38,768 nucleotides of DNA from Candidatus Hennigella equi. Its GTDB lineage: Bacteria > Bacillota_I > Bacilli_A > Mycoplasmatales > Mycoplasmoidaceae. The notes beneath the pieces were generated by a model, which saw nothing but the letters and a program-made list of their open reading frames with translations, was not told the DNA's origin and ran no database searches. Below, piece after piece: positions 30,830 to 38,768 of this stretch. A program made the position numbers and the translations under genes. The first letter of the stretch is position 1, and each line of letters begins with the position of its first letter. The DNA lies in contig JAGHUK010000036.1 in NCBI GenBank assembly GCA_018064845.1, positions 1 through 38,768 on the forward strand, given 5' to 3'.

Positions 30830-32467
30830 ATGAAAATTACTGATTTATTTAGAAAGCGTAAATCTGCTTCTAAGGATGTGGAAAATAAGAAGAAAAGCAA
30901 ATTTGCCATTGAAATGAAAAATGTTACCAAAACATTTTTAGGCGGCAAGATTATTGCTAACTCTAACGTTAACATTAGTGTTAAATGAAACGAAATCCAT
31001 GCACTATGTGGTGAAAACGGTGCTGGTAAGTCTACATTAATGTCAATTTTGTTTGGATTATACAAACAAGACTCAGGTACAGTTTATGTAGCTGGTAAGA
31101 AAGTGGACTTTAAAAATGCTATGCAAGCCAACAATGCTGGTTTAGGAATGGTACACCAACACTTTAAACTAGTAATGGCATTTGATTTATTGCAAAACAT
31201 TACTTTAGGTGCTGAAACAACTAGACACGGTTTGTTATACTCTAAACCTGCTAAAGAAAAAATTAACCAAATTTGCAACAAATATGGTTTTAAAATTGAT
31301 TTACACCAAAAAACTTCAGAAGCTACCGTAGGTACACAACAAAAAGTAGAAATTATTAAGTTACTATATCGTGGTGCTGAAATTCTAATCTTCGACGAAC
31401 CTACTGCCGTTTTATCTGATGATGAAATTGCCGGTTTCCTTGATATGTTAAGAACATTAAAGAAACAAGGAAAGACAATCATTCTAATTTCGCATAAATT
31501 AAATGAAGTATTAGATGTAGCTGACACAATTACAGTTCTAAGAAAAGGTGTAACTGTCGGAACTTACCCAAGATCTGAAATTGACACATCAAAATTAGTT
31601 GAACTAATTGTTGGTCGTAAGATGATTGAGAACACAAACATGTTAAACTTTGAAAACAAGTTGTCCCCAATCATTAGAATTGAACATATTAAAATGCACA
31701 AACAAAATGACAAGAACTTAACTGCTATTTATGACTTGTCATTAACTGTTAACTCAGGTGAAATTGTTGGTATTGCTGGAATTGAAGGTAATGGTCAATC
31801 TGAATTAGCTTTAGCTCTTGCAGGAATTCAACACCCTGATAAAGGAAAGATCTTCTTTACGGTGTCAGGTCTAGAAACAGACATTACTAAAGAAAAACCA
31901 GGAATTATTTCTAACTTAGGTTTATCACATGTACCTGAAGACAGACATAAATATGGATGTATTCTTGATGAAACTGTTGCATTCAACCTTATTAGCAACC
32001 AAATTAACAACAAGTTGTACAACCGTTTTGGTTTCTTAAAAATGAAAGAAATTAGCATGAATGCTAACAACCTATGTACAAGATTTAATGTCTTAGGTGC
32101 TAATAAAGGTAGAGCTAGATTCAGATCATTATCTGGTGGTAACCAACAAAAAGTAGTTGTGGCAAGAGAATTATCTAAACCACACTCTGTTATTGTTATG
32201 GTTCAACCAACGCGTGGTTTGGATATTGGTGCTATTAACTCTATTCATGATTACATTCTTGAAGAATCTAAGAAAGGCAAGGCTGTTATCCTTATTTCTT
32301 ACGAATTAGATGAAATCTTAAAGATTGCATCAAGAGTAGTAGTGATGGACCACGGAAAGATTGTTTATGATGGTCTTAAGACTAAGACTGATAGACAAAC
32401 TATTGGTAAGTTCTTAATGAGGACCGGTGGAACACCAAAAGATACTGCTACGAAAGGAGGTAACTAA
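30830..32467 (+). CDS. nupO: ABC importer ATPase, nucleoside (NupO/RbsA-like) type
   Basis: Two-domain ATPase on the inner face of the importer. In the 545-residue product, domain 1 has Walker A GENGAGKST near residue 61, Q-loop MVHQHFKL, signature TVGTQQKVEIIKLLYR, Walker B ILIFDEPTAVL and H-loop LISHKLNEV. Domain 2 has a degraded Walker A (GIEGNGQSELALALAG), the signature LSGGNQQKVVVAREL, VQPTRGLDIGAI and LISYELDEI. This asymmetry with one weak ATP site is typical of the NupO/RbsA group. A long basic N-terminal lead (residues 1-25) precedes domain 1. Ribosome site TAGGAGGC; the stop overlaps the next ATG by one base. Confidence 0.93.
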
Positions 32468-35025
32468 TGGCTATTTTCTCAAATAAGTCAGTCACGCAAC
32501 AAAAAATGAACAACAAATGACAAAAGTTTGTTCATTCTGACGTAAGGCAATCAACAACAAAGAAGATTCTAGCAACTATTGCTTCAATCTTTGTTGCTTT
32601 TGTTCTTGCGTTAATCATTGCATGTAGCGTTTGCAATGCTTGAGGGAAAATTGGTAAAGTCTTATCAATTATCTTTACATCAAGCTTTAAAAACCAAACA
32701 ATCGTTAACACATTACTAAGTAACATGTGTATATTGATTGTTGGTGGTATGGCCTTTATCTTTGCTTATAAAGCAGGCTTATTCAATATTGGAATCTCAG
32801 GCCAAATGGTTGCCGGAGGAACGGCTGCTACCATAATTTGTCATCTTGCTAAACTTCAACCTGGTGTAAACCAATTTGTTATCATCATTGCAAGTATGGC
32901 ATTTGGTGCATTAGTTGCATCACTGGTTGGTGTCATGAAGGCATATCTAAGAATTAATGAAGTTGTTTCATCCATCATGTTTAACTGGATTATTTACTTC
33001 ATGTCAATTCTTACATTGTCATTATTGCCAATTCAAAGAGACGCATCTAACCTTAATACATTAGCTCCAAATGATAACTTATTGCTAAGAGCTGATGGTT
33101 TTAGCTGGATGCCACTAGTTATTATTACAGCAATTGTTATAGTATTTGTTGCTGTTGTTTTAAATTACACAGTATTAGGAAGAAAGCAAAGAGTTACAGG
33201 ATTAAGCAATACTGGAGCTTTAGCTGCTGGTTATAACGTTAAAGCCAACATGATCACTTCAATGGCAATATCTGGAGCTATATCAGGTATTCTTGGTGTT
33301 ATGTTATATTGTGGATTTAGTCCAAACATGCCAGTAACAGCTGCCGCAAAAGCAATTCCTCAAGAAGGTTTCAACGGTATTTCAGTTGGATTGATTTCAA
33401 TGTGCAACCCAGTCGCATCTATTCCAGTTTCATTATTCTTCTCAATGGTTAAAACATCTGTTTCTGACCTACAAGCAATCGGAATTGATAATCACATTGC
33501 TGATGTTATCTTTGGTATTGTTGTATATGGTGCAGCTGCAATTACATTGTTCTTAAACTTAAAACCTTATTGATTAACATTAAGGATTTTCAGAGGAAAG
33601 AACTACAGCAAGATCCAACACGAAAGAAATATGACAAACATTCAATTATTGTCATTAGCTTCTGACCAATGTGCAATCTTAAGCAAATACTATGTTTACT
33701 ACCGTAAACAAGAAGCTGTTGCATCAACAATGAAACTTAACTTCATCATTAGATTTAAGATGAAATTTGCTGATTTAAGATATGCAATAGTATCATTACG
33801 TGCTAAATATCGTGTTTGAAAGAACTTAGAATTTGATGAACTAACAGGTCAAAAATTCTATAAACAACAAATGATAAGAGTTTATAAGAAAAACAACTTA
33901 CTATATGTTGCTTCCGACAAGAGAAAAGCATTCTGCAAATATATTAAAGTAACTGATGAAATTATTGCAGATAGTCAATTTAAAAATAATCTTAAGAAAG
34001 CTTTCAATGTTAATTTAGCTCCAAACTTCATGCCAACTCTACAAGATGTTTGGAACAAAAAGAAAGCTGTTCCTTGAACTGACAATAAGATTAAATTAGT
34101 TGCATATCTTGCATATCTACAAAACTTAAGATCTGGTTTAATTTACAGAAATACAATTTCTAAACAAAATAAATTGACTTACTTTGCTTTGCAACAAACT
34201 AAACAACAAGCAGAATCAATCGGTTTAGCAGAAATTAGATCTAAGAAACAATATCTATTTGCTAGAACAGCATATTTCAAAGCTTACCAAAAAACATTTG
34301 ATATTGTTAAAGCTCACTACGACACAATGGCTAGAACATTCGGCCGTAACAAACCTTTAAACATTATTGGTATTAGATTTAACCCAGAAACATTAGAACA
34401 ACTATATATCAACAATTTAAAATCAGAAATTAAAGCAATCGGTCACTTGATTAACTGCCCATTGACAAAAGTTCAACTATCTGAAGTTGGTACATTAGTT
34501 TCTCGTGCTAGATATCTACAATTAAGAATTGAAACAGGTACAACTCAAGCTAACAGCTTTAGAAGAATGTCATTACCATACTATGACAAAGCCAAGAAGC
34601 TTAATGAAAGGGCAGCTAGACTTCATAGCCAATTAAAATCTAACATTAAATTAGTTAATAGATTAGTTGAAACTCCACTTAAAGACATTGAGGCAGATGC
34701 AATTAATAACTTATTAGGAAGAGTTGATTCTCTAAATAAGGAAATTCAACAAGTTAGAGTACAAGCCGATGATGCAAAAGCAACTGCTGAAAGCTATGTT
34801 ATTAAATCTAAAGACGTAGCAGATTCAGTAACAACTGACAGAATTGCTCAAGATCAAGCTAACAAGAAGATCTCATCTATCGTTGATCGTGCTAGAATGA
34901 CACAACAAACTACACAACAAGATAAATGATCAGCTCAACTTAAAGCTAATGAAGAAGCTGAAAAGATCTTAAGAAAGCTAGCAATTAAACAAGCTCGTAG
35001 AGCATCAAGGAGAGGAGGGGAATAA
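32467..35025 (+). CDS. nupP: ABC importer permease with giant basic helical tail (NupP-like)
   Basis: Residues 1-368 form a normal permease of the BmpA-NupOPQ type: about 9-10 membrane helices with AGLFNIGISGQMVAGG, RINEVVSSIMFNWI, NTGALAAGYNV and GFNGISVGLI. Residues 370-852 form an extra tail of about 480 residues, predicted cytoplasmic, rich in Lys, Arg, Gln and Ala, first with aromatic basic segments (YYVYYRKQEAV, SLRAKYRVWKN) and then with long helical, coiled-coil-like stretches (LKSNIKLVNRLVE, LGRVDSLNKEIQQVRVQADDAK). It ends RRASRRGGE. The join has no stop or frame change. The ribosome site AAAGGAGG is strong. The tail has no motif I recognise. Confidence 0.9.
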
Positions 35026-35026
35026 T

Positions 35027-35335
35027 ATGAAAAAGACAAATGCTAAAAAACCTGCTCCGTTTGCACTAAAAATGCAAAAAGCAAAAGCTAAGAAAGCTAA
35101 ACGCATGGAGAAAGAAGCAGCTAAAAAAGCAAAATTAGAAAAGAAAGCTGCTGTAGAAAAAGCTAAGCAAGCAGAAATCTTAAAAATAGCACTAAAAGCT
35201 CGTGCTGCTGCTCGTGCCATTTCTAAAGAAAAAGACCGTATATACGCAGAAAAAATGGCACAAAAACAAGCAAAAGCTTTAGCAAAACAACGTGATAAAA
35301 AACTAGCCGCTAAAGCTAAGAAAGGAGACAAATAA
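35027..35335 (+). CDS. 102-residue Lys/Ala-rich polycationic helical protein
   Basis: Of 102 residues, 32 are Lys and 27 Ala, with almost no hydrophobic core. It reads as one long charged helix (KKAKLEKKAAVEKAKQAE, ALKARAAARAISKEKDR). No membrane helix, signal or enzyme motif is visible. It starts one base after the permease stop with ribosome site GGAGGGG, and its own TAA overlaps the next permease ATG, so it is made together with the importer. It may bind nucleic acid, acidic lipid, or the helical tail of the upstream permease. Alanine and lysine bias is not a sign of a non-coding frame here, since a good ribosome site and tight coupling flank it. Confidence 0.8.
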   Translation: MKKTNAKKPAPFALKMQKAKAKKAKRMEKEAAKKAKLEKKAAVEKAKQAEILKIALKARAAARAISKEKDRIYAEKMAQKQAKALAKQRDKKLAAKAKKGDK

Positions 35336-36261
35336 TGGGAGATTTAGGTTCCTTACTAGACTTAACCTTTATATTCACCGCTATCTTATTAGCTGGTGCA
35401 TTATCAGGTTATTTGTCTGAACGTGCAGGGATTGTTAACTTAGGTATCGACGGAATGATGTGTATTGGTGCATTGTTCTTTGGTATCTTCTCATCAACTG
35501 CCTTCTGAGGAGGTACTCCTCCTTTTGCAACTATCATTGTTGCTTTATTATTAACAATGATTTGCACAATGATCATGGGTGCATTGCATGCTTTTGTCTG
35601 CATCCATCTGAAAGCTGACCATACAATTGCTGGTACAGCAATTAACTTAGTTGGTCTTGCTTTAGCTACATTCTTGAACCCAAGTTTAGCAAATTTGTTA
35701 AACCCAGGTGAATCTAAGATTATGTGTAAATATTTCTCTTGTTTGCCAATGGGAAGCTCACTATTTGGTTCAAGCTTAATTATTTTCTTAGTGGTGTTAG
35801 CTATTGGTGCTGTAATCTTCTTTGTTGTTAACAAAACAAAAGTAGGATTAAGATTTAGAGCAGTAGGTGAAAACCCTAATGCTGTAGACGCACAAGGTAT
35901 TTCAGTTATTAAATATCAATGAATTGCAGTATTGCTTTCTTCTGCAATGGCAGGATTAGCTGGTGGACTATTCCTATTTAAGGTTAATGCCTTCAATGGT
36001 GATGTTCAATCAATGGGATATCTATCATTAGCTATTCTAATTACTGGTGGATGAAAAGTTCCTAAGATGGCAGTGTTTGCTGTTGTCTTTGCATTGTTTA
36101 ATGCTGCAGCCGGAACAACTACATTCACACAATTAGGTATTCCACAATTAGTTGTTTTCTCTATTCCATATATTATTACTTTAGTAATTCTATTATTCTC
36201 TGGAAGAAAGAACCTACCTCCAGCCCATTCGGGTATACCATTTGAAAAGGGCGCTCGGTAG
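35335..36261 (+). CDS. nupQ: ABC importer permease, nucleoside (NupQ-like)
   Basis: Second permease of the importer. The 308-residue product has about eight membrane helices with family signatures LAGALSGYLSERAGIVNLGIDGMM at the N-terminus, ADHTIAGTAINLVGLAL, and KTKVGLRFRAVGENPNAVDAQGISV, the cytoplasmic EAA-like loop. AMAGLAGGLFLFKV and SLAILITGGWKVPK follow. Unlike the first permease it has no C-terminal extension. Ribosome site AAAGGAGAC. It pairs with the upstream permease to form the channel. Confidence 0.93.
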
Positions 36262-36264
36262 CTC

Positions 36265-37284
36265 ATGAATTTATTTAAAACATTACAAATTGCAATTCCA
36301 TGCACAATGGGAGCAACGATAGTTGTTGTTCCTAGTATTGTAGCTGCAACAGACAATAGTAAAGTTTATGATGAAGCGCTTTGTTTTGAATGTGCTGCAG
36401 GTTCATCATCAACTGTTCAATATGAAGCAGTCAGCTCTGATAAAATGAAAATTGATATTGAATATAAGATAAATGGCGGAGAATGACAAGACTGAGAGCT
36501 GATTGATCAAGAATCAGGACATGGATTAAGCATACCACTTACTATTAAAAGAAGACAAAAAGTATACATTAGAAATACAACTGAATATCTTTCAAATTCT
36601 AAAGACGAATATGTTCAATTCAAAATTGATGGTAATAATAAAATAAAAGCATCAGGTAATATCAATAGCTTGGTAAATTATCAAGATGATTTAAGTGATT
36701 TTAGCTTTTATGAGTTATTTTATGACTGTGATGGTTTAACAAAAGCACCAGATATAACAACGCATGTTGGCAATAAAAGTTGCTATTACAAAATGTTTGC
36801 ATTATGTGATTCATTAAAAGATGCACCAAAAATTAAAGCAGAAAAATTGTGTGCATATGCTTGTGAATCAATGTTTAATTCATGCACTCACTTAACAAAC
36901 GCTCCTTTAATTGATGTGCCTAATTTAGGAGGAACAGCTGTATTTAAATCTTGTTTTGCAGAATGCCATGCTTTAATTAATGTTCCAAAAACATTGCCAG
37001 CAACAACACTAACATCACACTGTTATGACAGTATGTTTATGAACTGTTCGCTATTAACTAAGGCTCCATTGTTACCTGCAGGATCTTTGCATATGCAATG
37101 TTATCAACAAATGTTTAAAGGTTGCTCAAAATTAAAAATATTAGCTGATAAAGGCAAAAATGTAATTTGTGATTTTAGGGAAAGACATATAGAATTCCCA
37201 ACTAATGCAACAAGAGATATGTTTGCTGATACTGCCTATGGCACCATCGAAGTTTTACCTGAACACTTCTATAGTTATGAATAA
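36265..37284 (+). CDS. BspA-like cysteine-rich repeat surface protein
   Basis: The 339-residue product starts with a signal-like segment (IAIPCTMGATIVVVPSIVAA) and a beta domain at residues 35-140 containing EYKINGGEWQDWEL and KASGNINSLV. About six repeats of 23-30 residues follow (146-296) of the form YxxMFxxCxxLxxAPxLxAxxLxxxC, for example YDSMFMNCSLLTKAPLLPAG. This layout is known from LRR proteins of Bacteroides and other gut bacteria, and is related to BspA. It is most likely a secreted or surface protein gained by transfer. The start is three bases after the permease stop without a clear ribosome site. A terminator follows. Confidence 0.85.
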
Positions 37285-37306
37285 AGAGGTAGCTCCTCTT
37301 TTTTTA
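37283..37306 (+). terminator. Terminator of the transporter / BspA-like run
   Basis: AAAGAGG (37283-37289) and CCTCTTT (37295-37301) form a 7-bp stem with loop TAGCT, followed by TTTTA. It overlaps the stop codon of the repeat protein. Confidence 0.8.
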
Positions 37307-37326
37307 TTAAAAAACATATTTACATA

Positions 37327-37361
37327 TATAATAAATAAACCATATTTTAATTTTTATGGTT
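37327..37361 (+). promoter_or_regulatory. rplU promoter box and leader hairpin
   Basis: TATAAT at 37327-37332 is the likely -10. Just downstream, AACCATA (37338-37344) and TATGGTT (37355-37361) can form a 7-bp stem in the 5' leader. The leader to the rplU ATG is about 80 nt, unusually long for this genome, so a ribosomal-protein leader control is possible but unproven. Confidence 0.4.
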
Positions 37362-37419
37362 ACAACCGCACTAAGTATGATTAAGTTCAAAATAGGCGAG
37401 TCATGAAAGGATATAAACT

Positions 37420-37719
37420 ATGTTTGCAATATTCACTACAGGTGGAAAACAATATAAAGTTCAACCAAATGATGAAATTTATGTTGAAAAACTTGAAGCA
37501 AAAGAAAAAGAAAAAATTACTTTTGATAAAGTTTTAATGATCGATGCAAAAATTGGTAAACCTTACTTAACTGGTGCAAAAGTTATTTGCGAAGTATTAA
37601 AGCAAGGTAAAGGTAAGAAGATTGTTAATATTAAACACTTACCACAAAAACACCACACTCACAAAACAGGTCATAGACAACCATACACAAAACTAGTTGT
37701 TAAAGAAATTCTTGGATAA
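37420..37719 (+). CDS. rplU: Large-subunit ribosomal protein L21
   Basis: The 99-residue product matches L21: [18 protein letters not shown] at the N-terminus, [18 protein letters not shown] in the middle, and [16 protein letters not shown] in the C-terminal 23S-binding loop. The ribosome site is AAAGGA. It is the first gene of rplU-prp-rpmA. The stop TAA overlaps the next ATG. Confidence 0.97.
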   Translation: MFAIFTTGGKQYKVQPNDEIYVEKLEAKEKEKITFDKVLMIDAKIGKPYLTGAKVICEVLKQGKGKKIVNIKHLPQKHHTHKTGHRQPYTKLVVKEILG

Positions 37720-38012
37720 TGATTGTTATTAGTTACACTAAAAACTCTATACAACTATCTGGTCATGCAGGTCAAGCACAAAAAGGCAAAGACATTGTAT
37801 GCGCTGGAGTTAGTGCTATCTTCTTTGGTTCATTAACATGATTCAAAGCAAAAGATATTAGACTTAACTACAACAAGAAAACAAATGCAGTTAAATTAGA
37901 GTTAGTTAACAAAACTAAAACAAATCAATCATACATTGCTCTAATTGTTAAGCAATTAAAACCAATGGCTTATGATTTCAAGAAATACATTAAACTAAGT
38001 AAAGGAAAATAA
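37719..38012 (+). CDS. prp: Ribosomal-processing cysteine protease Prp
   Basis: Cysteine protease that cuts the N-terminal extension off L27. The 97-residue product has the active-site pattern [21 protein letters not shown] with His near 16 and Cys near 28, followed by the family's helix and strands. One TGA is Trp (GSLTWFKA). It lies between rplU and rpmA as usual and overlaps rplU by one base (TAATG). The L27 downstream carries the matching cleavage sequence. Confidence 0.94.
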
Positions 38013-38013
38013 T

Positions 38014-38292
38014 ATGAAAAAGATTAATTTACAGTTCTTCGCATCTAAAAAAGGAGTAGGTTCTACTAAAAACGGTAGAGACTCTAATCCTAAATTTTTA
38101 GGAGCTAAAATTCCTGATGGTAAAGTAGCTAAGACAGGACAAATCATTTACCGTCAAAGAGGAACAAGAGTATATCCTGGTAAAAACGTAGGTATGGGGA
38201 AAGACCACACATTGTTTGCCCTAAAATCTGGTGTAGTTAAATATACAAGATTTGGTGACAATAAACGTAGAGTAAGCATCGAAGCAAAATAA
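38014..38292 (+). CDS. rpmA: Large-subunit ribosomal protein L27 with Prp-cleaved leader
   Basis: The 92-residue product begins [21 protein letters not shown]. The segment NLQFFA is the Prp recognition site; cleavage after it would leave SKKG at the mature N-terminus, which reaches toward the peptidyl-transferase centre. The rest ([28 protein letters not shown]) is standard L27. Its start is one base after the prp stop; AAAGGAAAA provides the ribosome site. Confidence 0.97.
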   Translation: MKKINLQFFASKKGVGSTKNGRDSNPKFLGAKIPDGKVAKTGQIIYRQRGTRVYPGKNVGMGKDHTLFALKSGVVKYTRFGDNKRRVSIEAK

Positions 38293-38317
38293 AAAATAGG
38301 GGTTAACCCTATTTTTT
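38291..38317. terminator. Bidirectional terminator after rpmA
   Basis: AAAAAATAGGG (38291-38301) and CCCTATTTTTT (38307-38317) form an 11-bp stem with loop GTTAA. T-runs flank it on both strands, so it can serve rpmA and the converging gene. Confidence 0.85.
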
Positions 38318-38330
38318 GTTATTTTTTTGT

Positions 38331-38768
38331 TTATTCAACAATGTCCCAGTCAATTCTAATTTTTTCAATTTCATATTGTAGAGATTCTAAAATTAATCTT
38401 GTAATCCCTCATTCAGTAAGTTTAACTGTTGCTGTTTTTTCAAGTGAAGGCTCACGTGTATAATCGTAAGATTCAAGTTTTTGTTCATTCAAGTCGCTGT
38501 CTGTAGCTCCAGTTAATAAATATAAATCTTTAATTTGAATTTCATTTTCGTTAGCGGCAATAGTTAGTTTTTGGTCTCATGTTAAAAAGGAAATTTCAGC
38601 AGGAGTTGCAGTAACTGTGTCCGGTTCTACTGCTTGATTACCAACATAATTGGTTAGAACAGGTAAATCTGCTGCACTTTCTAGTAATCTTATAGTAAAT
38701 TTTAAATCTCCAGGTTTAACTCCAGGGTTAAATTTTACTTTAAATGTATTACCATACATTCCTTTTTC
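38331..38768 (-). CDS. Unrecognised protein, 3' part (cut by the window edge)
   Basis: The minus strand is open from TAA at 38331-38333 to the window edge. The visible part is about 145 residues: YGNTFKVKFNPGVKPGDL, DLPVLTNYVGNQAVEPD, TWDQKLTIAANENEIQIKD and LTEWGITRLILESLQ, ending IRIDWDIVE. It is acidic with a mixed strand and helix pattern. Three TGA codons are Trp. An ATG at 38757-38759 is preceded directly by AAAAAGGA, too close for a normal ribosome site, and the frame stays open upstream, so the true start is probably outside. I do not recognise it; a beta-rich secreted or lipoprotein domain is possible. Confidence 0.7.

Noticed and set aside
31084-31527. Minus-strand open frame opposite the importer ATPase
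   Set aside because: It lies opposite Walker A, signature and Walker B motifs of the real gene and has no supporting signals.
35027-35335. Lys/Ala-rich frame as low-complexity non-coding DNA
   Set aside because: It has a strong ribosome site, a one-base stop-start overlap downstream, and no gap upstream; an intergenic spacer would not keep this arrangement.

Overview
The window reads as chromosome of a wall-less mollicute (Mycoplasma in the broad sense). Base composition is strongly AT-rich, and TGA is read as tryptophan throughout: almost every household gene (pgk, gap, rbgA, rnhB, proS, sufB, fusA, rpsG, thrS, prfA, prmC, ABC permeases) is open only under genetic code 4, and TGA falls where the families have Trp. 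All genes end in TAA or TAG. I cannot name the species. A BspA-like cysteine-rich surface protein suggests an animal- or gut-associated lifestyle. No rRNA, tRNA, CRISPR array or insertion sequence was seen.

Layout. (1) 1-2353, minus: glycolytic pair gap-pgk. (2) 2417-4710, plus: an unrecognised membrane protein, then rbgA and rnhB, ending at a bidirectional terminator against a minus-strand membrane protein. (3) 4707-11014, minus: a compact SUF iron-sulfur cluster locus in the order sufC, short sufD-like, sufS, sufU, sufB, followed by proS and the small membrane protein. (4) 11080-14949, plus: one 1289-residue lipoprotein. (5) 14985-17990, minus: the str operon rpsL-rpsG-fusA. (6) 18121-20924: an EzrA-like membrane coiled-coil protein and an alanine racemase, back to back. 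(7) 20953-27904, minus: amino acid permease, prmC, prfA, rpmE, a degraded HAD-fold protein, thrS with an eroded editing domain, and an SSB-like protein. (8) 28046-37284, plus: a tight run of tsaC, a BMP/PnrA-type binding protein, a NupO-like ATPase, a permease with a tail of about 480 residues, a 102-residue Lys/Ala-rich protein, a second permease and a BspA-like repeat protein. (9) 37420-38292, plus: rplU-prp-rpmA. (10) 38331-end, minus: an unrecognised partial gene.

How the parts work together. The SUF genes can assemble Fe-S clusters: SufS mobilises sulfur, SufU receives it, and SufB-SufC with a reduced SufD forms the scaffold. RF1 (prfA) sits next to PrmC, which modifies it. Prp removes the N-terminal extension of L27 encoded just downstream. 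The transporter run has the full set of parts of a purine-nucleoside importer, but its binding protein is membrane-anchored rather than lipidated, one permease carries a very large basic helical tail, and a polycationic protein is encoded between the two permeases. This remodelled importer is the best candidate for something undescribed.

Regulation visible in the DNA. Several genes have a TATAAT box only 6-9 nt before the ATG and no Shine-Dalgarno sequence (alr, ezrA-like, proS, amino acid permease), which points to leaderless mRNAs. Three of the four divergent promoter regions contain long palindromes. Two of these, before the lipoprotein and before tsaC, are 22-bp perfect palindromes with closely related sequence and the same placement relative to the -10 box.
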